64,000 nucleotides of DNA from Bacteroidaceae bacterium (GTDB lineage: Bacteria > Bacteroidota > Bacteroidia > Bacteroidales > Bacteroidaceae). Both the position numbers and the translations under genes were made by a program. The notes under the pieces were generated by a model, which ran no database searches, was not told where the DNA came from, and saw only the letters and a list, made by a program, of their open reading frames with translations. Positions within the stretch are counted from its first letter, which is position 1; every line of letters begins with the position of its first letter. Positions 30,659 through 40,527 of the stretch are shown one piece after another. The DNA is taken from the NCBI GenBank assembly GCA_024688885.1, contig JAILDV010000050.1, positions 1 through 64,000 on the forward strand, in the 5' to 3' direction.

Positions 30659-30709
30659 CCTTTTTGTCATTTTGTCATTTTGTCATTTTGTCATTTTTCC
30701 CTACCTTTG
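30659..30709 (+). promoter_or_regulatory. promoter with TTTTGTCA octamer array (4 units) and -7 box TACCTTTG
   Basis: TTTG at 30679-30682 is 19 nt from TACCTTTG at 30702-30709; ATG follows at 30715. Confidence 0.65.
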
Positions 30710-30714
30710 CATCC

Positions 30715-31731
30715 ATGAAAGAACGCAACCATACATTTGACTTTCTGTGCGGCATCTGCATCATCCGCATGATACTGCTGCACATCATTACTTTCTGCGG
30801 TCACAAGGATGATGACTGGTGGACAGAGGTGATGGCGTGGTCGTTCTTCTTCATGTGCTTCTTCTTTTTCAAGGCAGGCTACTTCAACAAGACCGTTTCC
30901 GGCGACACTGGGGCATACATCAAGGACAAAGCCAAGCGGCTACTCATCCCCTATGTATCATGGGGCTTGATTGGGTGGGCAGTGTATGCCTTCTACCTCC
31001 CTTTCGAGATTAAACGCTATCATCACCCCATCGAGCCGATGGAATGGAGCCACCTATGGAAGACCAGTGCCGTATGGGGCAACGAACCCATGTGGTTCCT
31101 ATTCTCCTTCTTTGCCTCCTATGTATTAGTACACTTCATCAAGAAAATACACATCGTCAAGCCCATATCCGTGTTCCAGACGGTTGTTGTGCTCGCCTGC
31201 CCCCTGCTCAGCTACTGGATGTGGAAACTGGACAATCCGCTGCCGATGAGTCTCAGTAACGTATTCATGGGTGTATTCTTCTTCAACATGGGGCGCACAT
31301 GGCGGTGGCTGATAGAACGGATGGGACGGAACTTCACGCTTGTCGTGTCGTCTGTGCTGATTGCAGCATTTATCGTGCTGAACATCGTGTGGCACGGAGA
31401 ATACATCATGCACTCCAACCGTTTCAACGGCAACGAACTGGCAGCCTTTGTCAACACCATCATCATCCTGCTGGGGCTCTCTGGTTTCCTGCTGAAATGG
31501 CCATTGCCACGAGTGCCTGGCATCAACTACATCGGACAGCACTCCATGGTCTTTTTCGTGGCGCACTACCCCATTCTCCAGTTCTACCGATTCACCCACA
31601 TCGTCTTCGGACACAGCATTTACGGTCACTGGGACGACATCATCGTCCTCCTGTTCTTCGTCTTCGCCATCTGCACTTGGCTCGTCCCCTACGTCGAGAA
31701 AGTGCCATGGCTGTCAGGACGATGGAAGTAG
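30715..31731 (+). CDS. acyltransferase family membrane protein (paralog of 29420)
   Basis: NHTFDFLCGICIIRMILLH...FFFFKAGYF; WLVPYVEKVPWLSGRWK. Confidence 0.8.
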   Translation: MKERNHTFDFLCGICIIRMILLHIITFCGHKDDDWWTEVMAWSFFFMCFFFFKAGYFNKTVSGDTGAYIKDKAKRLLIPYVSWGLIGWAVYAFYLPFEIKRYHHPIEPMEWSHLWKTSAVWGNEPMWFLFSFFASYVLVHFIKKIHIVKPISVFQTVVVLACPLLSYWMWKLDNPLPMSLSNVFMGVFFFNMGRTWRWLIERMGRNFTLVVSSVLIAAFIVLNIVWHGEYIMHSNRFNGNELAAFVNTIIILLGLSGFLLKWPLPRVPGINYIGQHSMVFFVAHYPILQFYRFTHIVFGHSIYGHWDDIIVLLFFVFAICTWLVPYVEKVPWLSGRWK

Positions 31732-31784
31732 CATTCTGCAAAGAAACGAAGCCGACGTAAAATGCGAACGAACATCGGGGGGGG
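31721..31784 (+). repeat. ~64-bp repeat copy 2, overlapping the acyltransferase stop codon
   Basis: GATGGAAGTAGCATTCTGCAAAGAAACGAAGCCGACGTAAAATGCGAACGAACATCGGGGG. Confidence 0.9.
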
Positions 31785-31846
31785 AACAATAGGCGAAGCA
31801 AACAATGAAAAGAATGAGGAATTGAATCTGTCAACTGTCAACTATC

Positions 31847-32755
31847 ATGTCTATAGCCTACCTCATATCAGCCCACACTGATGCGCCTCAACTCAAGAGG
31901 CTCATCGATGCCCTGCATAGCGACGCGCAGTTCTTTGTGCATGTGGACAGGAAATCTGACATCAGAGCCTTCACCATTCTGTTGCAAGGGGAAAACATCC
32001 ACTTTGTGGACAACCGCATCGATGTCATTTGGGGCACCATCCGACAGGTGGAAGACCAGATGGCACTCATGCAGGCTGTGCTCAACTACCCAATGAAGTT
32101 CGACCGCATCTTCTTCCTCTCAGGGCTGGACTATCCCTTGTGGAGCAACGACCACATCACTGCATGGTTGGAAGCACATCCTGACCAAGAATTCATGGCT
32201 GGCTACTGCATGGACACCGATGTCCTCCCCAACGATCAACGGCAACTCTACCAAGTGGCACGTCCCTTCTGCCACATCCATTGGCTGAACCGTCGGTGGA
32301 ATGAGCGTCTACGTGTCTTGTGCCGCAAGATAAAGAAATGGACTGGAGTCCGAAAGCCCCTCTTCTTCACCGTGAATGGCGAGCGCTGGCATCTCTATAA
32401 AGGAGCCGACTGGTGGTGCGTGTCGCAAGGGCTGCTCAACCACATCTACGAAGTCTATACGCGCACCCCCGAAGTGCGCCGCTACTTTGCCGACTCCTTC
32501 GCCCCCTCCGAGACACTTCCCCAGACCATCGCCTTCAACAGTCCGCGATGGGCATCCAAGTGCATGCTCCATCAGGGCAGGTATCCTGGACTCACCGCCC
32601 TCACCCCTCTGCACTGCATCGTCTATGACCCCGTCATCAAGGTGATGGACGAAACCGACTACCCCATGCTGATGGCAAGCGGCAAGATGTTTGCACGCAA
32701 GTTTGTCAGCGGAAAAAGTGACCAACTCATTCAAATGCTCCATGGAAGAAACTAA
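31847..32755 (+). CDS. GT14-like beta-1,6-N-acetylglucosaminyltransferase (Branch family)
   Basis: AYLISAHTD...FFVHVDRKSD...RIFFLSGLDYPL; W-rich region before ETLPQTIAFNS. Confidence 0.85.
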   Translation: MSIAYLISAHTDAPQLKRLIDALHSDAQFFVHVDRKSDIRAFTILLQGENIHFVDNRIDVIWGTIRQVEDQMALMQAVLNYPMKFDRIFFLSGLDYPLWSNDHITAWLEAHPDQEFMAGYCMDTDVLPNDQRQLYQVARPFCHIHWLNRRWNERLRVLCRKIKKWTGVRKPLFFTVNGERWHLYKGADWWCVSQGLLNHIYEVYTRTPEVRRYFADSFAPSETLPQTIAFNSPRWASKCMLHQGRYPGLTALTPLHCIVYDPVIKVMDETDYPMLMASGKMFARKFVSGKSDQLIQMLHGRN

Positions 32756-33806
32756 AACTCCAAGACTACAATGGCTCGATGCCATGCGTGGCTTCACCAT
32801 GATACTCGTCGTCGCCTACCACGTGGCGCAGTCAGGATTTGTGGAGTCGGAAAAGCTCTCCGCCTCCCTCCCCTTCCTCGTGCTCTTCCGCATGCCCCTG
32901 TTCTTCTTCGTCAGCGGCTTTTTGGCATATAAGGCATCATGGCTCTGGACACCCCAGAGCTTCGCCACCCTCACATGGAAGAAAATCAAGGTGCAGGTGC
33001 TCCCCACCCTCGTGTTCCTCGGCATCTTCCTTGTGCTCCGCACCAACTATCCCTTCGATGAAGGCTTCATGCGCGCCATGCAGACACCCACCAAATTCGG
33101 CTATTGGTTCACATGGGTACTCCTCCAGATGTTCCTCATCTACTACCTTGTCGCAGCCATCTTCCAGCGATTCGGCAAACGCACCGAACACACCGCCATC
33201 GTCATCTTGTGGGTCATCAGCCTTGCCGCCAGCGTCTCGCTCTACATGCCACAGACCTTGGGCAAGTGGTACAAGACCGACTTCATGATGTACAGTTCCT
33301 TCTACGAGACACTCAAATTCATGCACTTCTTCCTGCTTGGCAACATCGCCCACCGCTATTGGCAGAGCGTCCAGCGCCTTTTCGACGCCAAAGGGTTCTT
33401 CCTCGTCACAGTCCTGCTCGCCTTCTTCTGCTGTGCCGACATCTTCAAGTGGCACTTCATCAAGCACGAATGGACCATCATGCCTAAGACACTCGCCATG
33501 TACACCCTCATGCTCATTGTCGTCATGTATTTCCGCAACCACCAAGACCGCTTCACCCAACAGACCAGAATCGGGCGCGGACTGCAATATGTCGGCACCC
33601 GCACCCTCGACGTCTATCTCCTCCATTTCATACTCCTTCCCCAACTCCCCGAAGTGGGCAAGTGGCTCGACGCCCACCATCCCAACTTCGTTCTCGACAT
33701 AGTCCTCGCCGTCGGCACCGCACTCATCATCATCGCCTTCTGCCTCCTCATCTCCGAAATCCTCCGCATGAGCCCCTTCCTCAAGAAATATTTGTTCGGG
33801 CGATAA
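32742..33806 (+). CDS. acyltransferase 3 family membrane protein
   Basis: RLQWLDAMRGFTMILVVAYHV...PLFFFVSGF; 14-nt overlap with the GT14 gene. Confidence 0.85.
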   Translation: MEETKTPRLQWLDAMRGFTMILVVAYHVAQSGFVESEKLSASLPFLVLFRMPLFFFVSGFLAYKASWLWTPQSFATLTWKKIKVQVLPTLVFLGIFLVLRTNYPFDEGFMRAMQTPTKFGYWFTWVLLQMFLIYYLVAAIFQRFGKRTEHTAIVILWVISLAASVSLYMPQTLGKWYKTDFMMYSSFYETLKFMHFFLLGNIAHRYWQSVQRLFDAKGFFLVTVLLAFFCCADIFKWHFIKHEWTIMPKTLAMYTLMLIVVMYFRNHQDRFTQQTRIGRGLQYVGTRTLDVYLLHFILLPQLPEVGKWLDAHHPNFVLDIVLAVGTALIIIAFCLLISEILRMSPFLKKYLFGR

Positions 33807-33850
33807 CTCTAAACCCTAAACTCTAAACCCTAAACTCTAAACTCTCAACT
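33805..33850 (+). repeat. heptamer array CTCTAAA/CCCTAAA before ATG
   Basis: AACTCTAAACCCTAAACTCTAAACCCTAAACTCTAAACTCTCAACT; the upstream stop TAA (33804-33806) overlaps it. Confidence 0.92.
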
Positions 33851-33854
33851 AAAA

Positions 33855-34871
33855 ATGCCCCCTTCCAACATCGACGTATCTGTCCTCATCCTATTCTTCA
33901 ACCGTCCCGACTTTCTCCAAAAAGTCTTCGACGAAGTTAAGAAAGCACGTCCAGCACGCCTGTTCCTCTATCAGGACGGGCCACGTGGACCGCACGACAT
34001 GGAGCGTATTCTCCAATGCCGTCAAGTTGTTGCCGACATTGACTGGGAATGTGAAGTGCACCAACTCTACCAAGAGAAGAACTATGGGTGCGACCCATCC
34101 GAATACCTCTCCCAGAAATGGGCATTCTCCATCACCGACCGTTGCATCGTGCTCGAAGACGATGACGTGCCTTCCCAGTCCTTCTTCCCCTTTTGCAAGG
34201 AACTGCTCGACCGCTATGCCGATGACGAGCGCATCGGCATGATAGCAGGCTTCAACAGCGACGAAGTTACTCCCGACGTGCCCGACGACTACTTCTTCAC
34301 CACCGTTTTCAGCATCTGGGGATGGGCAAGCTGGCGACGCGTCATCGACCAATGGGACAGCCACTACACCTTCCTCGACGACTCTTACGCCATGCGCCAA
34401 GTGAACGACCTGTGGAAACTGCGCCGCTATCGCCCCCATCTGCTCGACATGTGCCGCCACCACCGCGACTCTGGAAAAGAATACTATGAGACCATCTTCC
34501 TCATGAGCCTCGTGCTCAACCACCAGCTTGCCATCATGCCCACGCGCAACCTCGTCAACAACCTCGGCGCCACGCCCGACAGCACCCACTATGCCGCCAA
34601 CCTCAACACCATCCCAGCCCGTCTGCGCCGCATGTACACCATGCAGCGTCACGACCTCCAGTTTCCCTTACGCCATCCAACCCACGTGGTTGAAAACATC
34701 TCCTTCAAGGAGCACGTCTATCGCACCAACGCATGGGGACACCCTTGGCTGAAGGTGGGGCGCTCACTGGAAGAGCTTTTCAACAATCTCCGCTACGGAA
34801 ACTTCAAACAGATTGGACAAGCCATGCGCAACCGCTGGCACATCCTCTCAGGCACGAACAGGTACAAATAA
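33855..34871 (+). CDS. glycosyltransferase (GT2/GNT-I-like)
   Basis: VLILFFNRPDFLQKVFDEV...CIVLEDDDVPSQSFF...SIWGWASWRR. Confidence 0.8.
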   Translation: MPPSNIDVSVLILFFNRPDFLQKVFDEVKKARPARLFLYQDGPRGPHDMERILQCRQVVADIDWECEVHQLYQEKNYGCDPSEYLSQKWAFSITDRCIVLEDDDVPSQSFFPFCKELLDRYADDERIGMIAGFNSDEVTPDVPDDYFFTTVFSIWGWASWRRVIDQWDSHYTFLDDSYAMRQVNDLWKLRRYRPHLLDMCRHHRDSGKEYYETIFLMSLVLNHQLAIMPTRNLVNNLGATPDSTHYAANLNTIPARLRRMYTMQRHDLQFPLRHPTHVVENISFKEHVYRTNAWGHPWLKVGRSLEELFNNLRYGNFKQIGQAMRNRWHILSGTNRYK

Positions 34872-34992
34872 AAGCCAGCAGCACAACCGATTTTAAGGAA
34901 ACTGGCAGTGGAAAAACATGAAGTTGGTCTGCTTTTTTCCTAAAAAACGTGAATTTAGGGCATTTGTGTGACATGGATAGGATTTTTTGTGC

Positions 34993-35000
34993 TATCTTTG
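34993..35000 (+). promoter_or_regulatory. -7 box TATCTTTG upstream of the VTC cassette
   Basis: TAnnTTTG 60 bp before ATG 35061. Confidence 0.55.
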
Positions 35001-35060
35001 TCCCCGATTTTGACTATACCTAAACTTTACAAACCCCAAACCTACACCCAAACCTGAACA

Positions 35061-35852
35061 ATGAGCAAGGAGGATAGTGCCATCAAGGAACTACTTGACT
35101 CGATGACTCCCATCACACTGGAGGAAATGTCGGACATCCGTCTGATGAATCGCCTCGACACCAAATATGTGGCGTCGAAGGAGCAGTTGGTGCAGTTGCT
35201 CGGACTGGTGCAGGACAAGTATTTTGTGCAGGAGACGCTCGAAAGGCGCATCATCCCCTATCTGACCACTTACTATGACACTGACGATCACCTCATGTAC
35301 ATCATGCATCACAACAAACGGGCACGACGCATGAAGGTGAGGGTAAGGACGTATGTGGCAAGCCACCTGACGTTTTTGGAGGTTAAGAACAAGAACAACC
35401 ATGCCCGAACCAAGAAGAAGCGCATTGAGGTGCCAAGTCAGGATGATTTCAGAGGTGTGGAAGGGGCACATGAGCTGGTGCAACGAAAGACGGGGCTTGA
35501 CCTCGACAAGCTGAATGCGGTGGTGAGGAACCAGTTTGAGCGGGTGACGTTGGTGAACAAGGGGAAGACGGAGCGCCTGACGATTGACTTCAACATCGGG
35601 TTCCACAACTTCGAGACGGGACATGACCACGGGACTGACCAACTGGTCATCATCGAACTGAAACGTGACGGCAACGTGTTCTCACCCGTATGCAACCTAT
35701 TGAGGGACATCCACGTACATCCCACAGGTTTCTCGAAGTGCTGCATCGGCATGGCGCTGACTGACCCTGGATTGAAACAAAACAATTTCAAGCCCAAGCT
35801 ACGCAATCTTGAGAAAATTAACGGAAGGAAATTTATCGACCACGAACTCTAA
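35061..35852 (+). CDS. VTC domain polyphosphate polymerase-like protein
   Basis: RLDTKYV...YYDTDDHLMYIMHHNKRARRMKVRVRTYVASHLTFLEVKNKNNHARTKKKRIEVP. Confidence 0.85.
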   Translation: MSKEDSAIKELLDSMTPITLEEMSDIRLMNRLDTKYVASKEQLVQLLGLVQDKYFVQETLERRIIPYLTTYYDTDDHLMYIMHHNKRARRMKVRVRTYVASHLTFLEVKNKNNHARTKKKRIEVPSQDDFRGVEGAHELVQRKTGLDLDKLNAVVRNQFERVTLVNKGKTERLTIDFNIGFHNFETGHDHGTDQLVIIELKRDGNVFSPVCNLLRDIHVHPTGFSKCCIGMALTDPGLKQNNFKPKLRNLEKINGRKFIDHEL

Positions 35853-35912
35853 CCTGCCCATGAGAGTTGAGTGAAATTGTAAATAGTAAATAGTAAAATT
35901 GTAAATATATTT

Positions 35913-36611
35913 ATGGACGCATTAAACGACTTTTTTGCAGTGCTGTCAAGCGATACATGCAGAATCCTTGACTTGTTCCTGCGACTGATTATCAACACGG
36001 TTTTCACCATCATTATTGCCCGTGCCTTCTATTTTCCGAAGGCACGCCGTCGCGATTTCTTCTTCACCTACATTCTGGTGGGTTTCTGTATCTTCATGCT
36101 GATTCACTTGATGGGCGACGCGAAAATCAAGACGGGTATTGCAATGGGTCTGTTCGCCATCTTCTGCATCATGCGTTACCGCACAGAGTCAGTACCCATC
36201 CGTGAGATGACGTACCTCTTCCTCATCATCTCGCTGGCTGCAATCAATGGTTTAGCTTGGGCTGCAGACATTAGTCCGAAACACCCTGAGTTTGCAGGTC
36301 CTCTGATGACGAGCATGGGTGAACTGATTCTGACGGACGCTGTGTTTGTGCTGGGCGTATGGATTGCTGAAGCTAACAAGTTGGTGAAGAGTCTGTCGTC
36401 GAAATACATCAAGTATGACAAGATTGACCTCATCAAACCCTGCATGCGCAAGGAGCTTATCGAGGACTTGAAGAATCGCACAGGTCTGGACATTACAAAT
36501 GTATCCATCGGGTCCATCGACTTCCTGAAGGATATGGCACTCATCAAAATCTACTACAACACGGACGAGGAGGATGAGTCGGCTCAGAAAATGCCGAAAG
36601 AATATGCCTGA
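35913..36611 (+). CDS. DUF4956 family membrane protein
   Basis: N-terminal TMs, conserved position after the VTC gene. Confidence 0.75.
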   Translation: MDALNDFFAVLSSDTCRILDLFLRLIINTVFTIIIARAFYFPKARRRDFFFTYILVGFCIFMLIHLMGDAKIKTGIAMGLFAIFCIMRYRTESVPIREMTYLFLIISLAAINGLAWAADISPKHPEFAGPLMTSMGELILTDAVFVLGVWIAEANKLVKSLSSKYIKYDKIDLIKPCMRKELIEDLKNRTGLDITNVSIGSIDFLKDMALIKIYYNTDEEDESAQKMPKEYA

Positions 36612-36675
36612 GCATGTACCATTTACCATGTACAATGTACAATTGGGGCTAACGCAACGTAAACACAGAAGACTT

Positions 36676-37509
36676 ATGAAACTTAGACTTTTCACTTTTA
36701 TCTTTTCACTTTTCACTTTCCTGGTGACCTTTGCCCAAAGTGATGACTTCGGCATGGACTTCTCGCTTGATGTGGAGAAGAAGATACGTCCGGGGATGAG
36801 TTTCAGCGTGGAGGGTGAAGCACGTACACAGGACAACACGCGGAAGATTGAGCGTTGGACAGTGGGGGGCGTGTTTGACATGCGACTCTTCCAAAACCCT
36901 TCCAAGACCATCAATGTGAAGGCTTCGTTGGGATGGAAGTACATGTGGCGCTACTTCTTGCCCGAGGTGAACACGAAGTACAGTTATAGCCTGGACGGGG
37001 ATGGGAATGCCGTGCCTGTATATGATGGCTATAACGACAAGGAAGGTTATTGGCGTGGCAGCCACCGCCTCAGCGCAAGTTTGTCTGCATCCTACAAGCC
37101 CTCGAAGCGCTGGGAGTTCTCGCTGAAGGAGACGTTCCAATACACCTATTCACGCAAGGCAAACACGATGGTGGCGAAGTATCGCCTGATAGACGAGGAT
37201 GACCCTGACGGGGGCACATACCTCAAGGGCGTGGATGAGAAGCAGTATGAGTCGAAAGACCGCTCGGTGCTGCGCTCGAAGGCTACGGTGCAGTACAACA
37301 TACGTCATTGCCCTGTCAACCCCTACGCCTCTGTGGATTACGGTTGCGGACTGAACTACACCACGAACAAGTGGAAGTTCACGGCTGGTACGGACATCAA
37401 TCTGACCAAGCAGCATCAACTGGATGTGTTCTACCGCTATCAGACAGAGGATGACGATGATGACCCCAACGGGCATCTGATTGGCATCGGATACAAATTG
37501 AAATTCTAA
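36676..37509 (+). CDS. DUF2490-like outer-membrane beta-barrel protein
   Basis: Signal peptide MKLRLFTFIFSLFTFLVTFAQ; alternating beta pattern; C-terminal IGIGYKLKF. Confidence 0.7.
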   Translation: MKLRLFTFIFSLFTFLVTFAQSDDFGMDFSLDVEKKIRPGMSFSVEGEARTQDNTRKIERWTVGGVFDMRLFQNPSKTINVKASLGWKYMWRYFLPEVNTKYSYSLDGDGNAVPVYDGYNDKEGYWRGSHRLSASLSASYKPSKRWEFSLKETFQYTYSRKANTMVAKYRLIDEDDPDGGTYLKGVDEKQYESKDRSVLRSKATVQYNIRHCPVNPYASVDYGCGLNYTTNKWKFTAGTDINLTKQHQLDVFYRYQTEDDDDDPNGHLIGIGYKLKF

Positions 37510-37519
37510 TGATATAATT

Positions 37520-38725
37520 ATGAAGAAACTGATTTATCTCTGTTGCGCCCTCATGATGGGAAGTGTGCTCTTCTCGTCGTGCGGTGATGACGATGAACCC
37601 TCTGCCAACAATCAGGGGGAAAACACGGAACAGTCCGAAACTCCGGATGACAACCCTACACCCAGTGATCCGACTGATCCAAAAGAGGAAGTGAATGACT
37701 CGTTGGTGCTCATCACTTACAGCGGCTCTACTGCCACCGTGAACATTCCTGAAGAAATGGAGGGTGTGACCTGCACAAGTGGCACCAGTTCACACGTGGT
37801 GTTGGAGAGCACCACCACATCGAAGGAACTCTATTATGCTATCACGGGTAGCAGTACGGATGGTTCGCTCACCATCACAGGTGCCTACAAACTCTCTGTG
37901 CTGTTGAACGGTGTGGATCTCACCTCCAACAAGGGTGCAGCCATCAACATCCAGTGCGGAAAACGCATCAATCTTGTGATGGAAGACGGCACAACCAACT
38001 CATTGGCTGACTATGCCGACGGGTCGCAGAAGGCATGCCTCTACACGAAGGGACACTTCGAGATTGAAGGTAACGGAACGCTGAACGTGACGGGCAATGC
38101 CAACCATGCCATCGCATCGAAGGAATACCTCCAGATTAAGAAGTCGGTGAAGGCAATCAACATCAAAAAGGCTGCCAATGACGCCATCCATGTGGGACAG
38201 TTCTTCCAGATGAATGGTGGTGAAGTGACCATCGACGAGAACACCATGAACGACGGCATTCAAGTGGAATACGAGACTGACGACAATGACCAGATTGTGG
38301 CAGACGAGGAGAACACGGGCAGTGTCATCATCAAGGCTGGCACCATCAACATCACTGTGAACAGCGCTGAAGATGCAAAGGGCGTGAAGGCTGAAGGTGA
38401 CGTCACCATCAGTGGCGGCACCATCAACATCGAGGCAAAGAGCAATGGTTCACGTGGCATTCAGGCAGACGGCAATATGACCATCGGTGAGGAGAGTGGC
38501 ACCACCACTATCACCATCGCTGCAACGGGCAAGAAATGCACAGTGCCTGAAGATAGCGAAGACCCACACAAATGCTGGGGCATCAAAGTGGATGGTGAAC
38601 TGACCATCAATGCTGGTACCGTGACTGTGTCGAAGGATGAGCTCACCACGAAAAACGGCATCAAGTGCGGCTCTTACACGAAAAATGGCGGAACGGTGAA
38701 GGCTACCATCAAGGAAGACGAATAA
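37520..38725 (+). CDS. lipoprotein with carbohydrate-binding-domain-like beta-helical repeats
   Basis: Lipobox LFSSCGDDD; GGTINI/GGTVKA repeats. Confidence 0.7.
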   Translation: MKKLIYLCCALMMGSVLFSSCGDDDEPSANNQGENTEQSETPDDNPTPSDPTDPKEEVNDSLVLITYSGSTATVNIPEEMEGVTCTSGTSSHVVLESTTTSKELYYAITGSSTDGSLTITGAYKLSVLLNGVDLTSNKGAAINIQCGKRINLVMEDGTTNSLADYADGSQKACLYTKGHFEIEGNGTLNVTGNANHAIASKEYLQIKKSVKAINIKKAANDAIHVGQFFQMNGGEVTIDENTMNDGIQVEYETDDNDQIVADEENTGSVIIKAGTINITVNSAEDAKGVKAEGDVTISGGTINIEAKSNGSRGIQADGNMTIGEESGTTTITIAATGKKCTVPEDSEDPHKCWGIKVDGELTINAGTVTVSKDELTTKNGIKCGSYTKNGGTVKATIKEDE

Positions 38726-38746
38726 GTTTCTTTCAGATCATATGAC

Positions 38747-38778
38747 AAGAAGGGTACACCGTTCAGTGTACCCTTCTT
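38747..38778 (+). terminator. intrinsic terminator
   Basis: AAGAAGGGTACAC CGTTCA GTGTACCCTTCTTT. Confidence 0.8.
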
Positions 38779-38932
38779 TATTGGTTTCGTTGTGTCAAGC
38801 GTTATCGGTCGTCCCCTTCAATGCCATTAGGATCCCAAGTCATGTCTTCCCCTTGGGCAGAAGTGACAATCAATTGTGGCTGGTGGTGAAAATAGACCGC
38901 CTTCATCTCAGGCTTCATATAGATTTTGTTGT

Positions 38933-40501
38933 TCATCGCACCGCCTCCTTTCTTCCGTTATGGAGGTAGATTCCCCGCTCTGTAGGCTTGCCATCCAGTT
39001 TCACGCCTGTCAGCGTGTACCAACCATCATTATCATGTATCATTTCTCCATTGTCATTTAGCGCAGCGACTCCTGTGCTTTCTCCTCCATCGAAATCAAT
39101 GTCGAAGTCCATCATGGCACGAATGCTGGATGATGTCGGAATCATAAAATGAGCACGGCAGGAACGCAGGGTACGAGGATTCTTTGAATAGCCTAATGTG
39201 TTGTCACCTGACAGCAGCACAATCTTGTCAATGTTGCCAGCATCGATGCTGAAGGGCGAGTACGTACCTACGAACTGACCTGAGGCTCCAAAAGCATTGT
39301 CGAATGTCACAGGTGTCGGAGCAGTATTGTTTAAAGTAACATTACTAAACTGCACATTGGTCAGGTGAATACCCGTATTGTTCCACTTGATGATGAACGG
39401 AGTGCCAGCAAGAATCGTTAAAGGAGCATCTGTGAAACTGAGGGTCAGCAAACCTTTGCCGTCAAGCGATGTGCCACTGCTGTCAAGCACCTTTGCCACC
39501 ACACCTTCTTCATCAAGCACTGAACCGCTGAGGGCAAGGTCGAAAGGCAGACAAAGAGTGTTCCATGCCCCATCCTTATAAAGTGTACGACCACTAAGCT
39601 CAACTGTGCACGTCTGATTATGATAACTGGTAAGAATGGCGCTGTTGTCGTTTGTTTCACTCAGGCGAACAATCTTGTTTTTGAAGCATGTCAACTCTGG
39701 CAACTGTCCATCGGTAAATGTCCAGATATCATTGTCAAAAGACGCTTTGAGGGCATTACCTGTAAGCGTGATGCTGCCAGTCATCTTATCTGTAGAACCG
39801 TTCCATGTAACATCATAAAAACAGATTGACAATGGTACGCTCTGATTGTTTGACACAATACCACCAGGAGTACCCGCATTGTCCATTTTACCACAGGAGG
39901 CATATACATTTGAGATAGCTGTCCCATTAAAGGCTCCTGCAATACCTCCCAAGTAATATGTACCTTCACCATCACCTGTAGCAAGGATGTTCCCTCGGTT
40001 ATAGCAGTTGGTGATGGTTCCGTTATTCTCTCCCGCAATTCCACCAGCCGTCGTTCCAATAATCTTGGCAAGGTTGGCGCACTCGCTGATAGTTCCCTTG
40101 TTATATCCTGCTATACCTCCAACACAAGTAGTAAGAGATTTTTCAGTAATAATGAATTGCCCGTCCACCTTCAGATGCTGTACGATACCATGAAGATAGC
40201 CAAACAGACCAAGAGCTGGATACACACTTGTAGAGATAGTGATGGAAATCGTATAACCTTGTCCTTCGAACGTGCCCTTGAATGAACAAGCTACATTATC
40301 AGACACGCCAATAGGAACCCACCCATCATCAACGATGATGTCTGCCATCAGCTTCACGGTCTTTCCTTCGTAATTATTCCCGCCATTCACGGCATTCCTA
40401 AAGGCAATAAGGTCAGCCTTCGTCCAAATCTTAATGGGATCATCAGCATACGCTGAAACGATCATGCACAATAATATCAATACAGATACAATTCTTTTCA
40501 C
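38933..40501 (-). CDS. secreted GLUG-motif protein with T9SS-like C-terminus
   Basis: Signal peptide; GGIAGYNKGTISEC / GGIAGENNGTITNC repeats; WYTLTGVKLDGKPTERGIYLHNGRK. Confidence 0.75.
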   Translation of the reverse strand: MKRIVSVLILLCMIVSAYADDPIKIWTKADLIAFRNAVNGGNNYEGKTVKLMADIIVDDGWVPIGVSDNVACSFKGTFEGQGYTISITISTSVYPALGLFGYLHGIVQHLKVDGQFIITEKSLTTCVGGIAGYNKGTISECANLAKIIGTTAGGIAGENNGTITNCYNRGNILATGDGEGTYYLGGIAGAFNGTAISNVYASCGKMDNAGTPGGIVSNNQSVPLSICFYDVTWNGSTDKMTGSITLTGNALKASFDNDIWTFTDGQLPELTCFKNKIVRLSETNDNSAILTSYHNQTCTVELSGRTLYKDGAWNTLCLPFDLALSGSVLDEEGVVAKVLDSSGTSLDGKGLLTLSFTDAPLTILAGTPFIIKWNNTGIHLTNVQFSNVTLNNTAPTPVTFDNAFGASGQFVGTYSPFSIDAGNIDKIVLLSGDNTLGYSKNPRTLRSCRAHFMIPTSSSIRAMMDFDIDFDGGESTGVAALNDNGEMIHDNDGWYTLTGVKLDGKPTERGIYLHNGRKEAVR

Positions 40502-40527
40502 GATTCTATATGCATTTCAGTTCGTAC

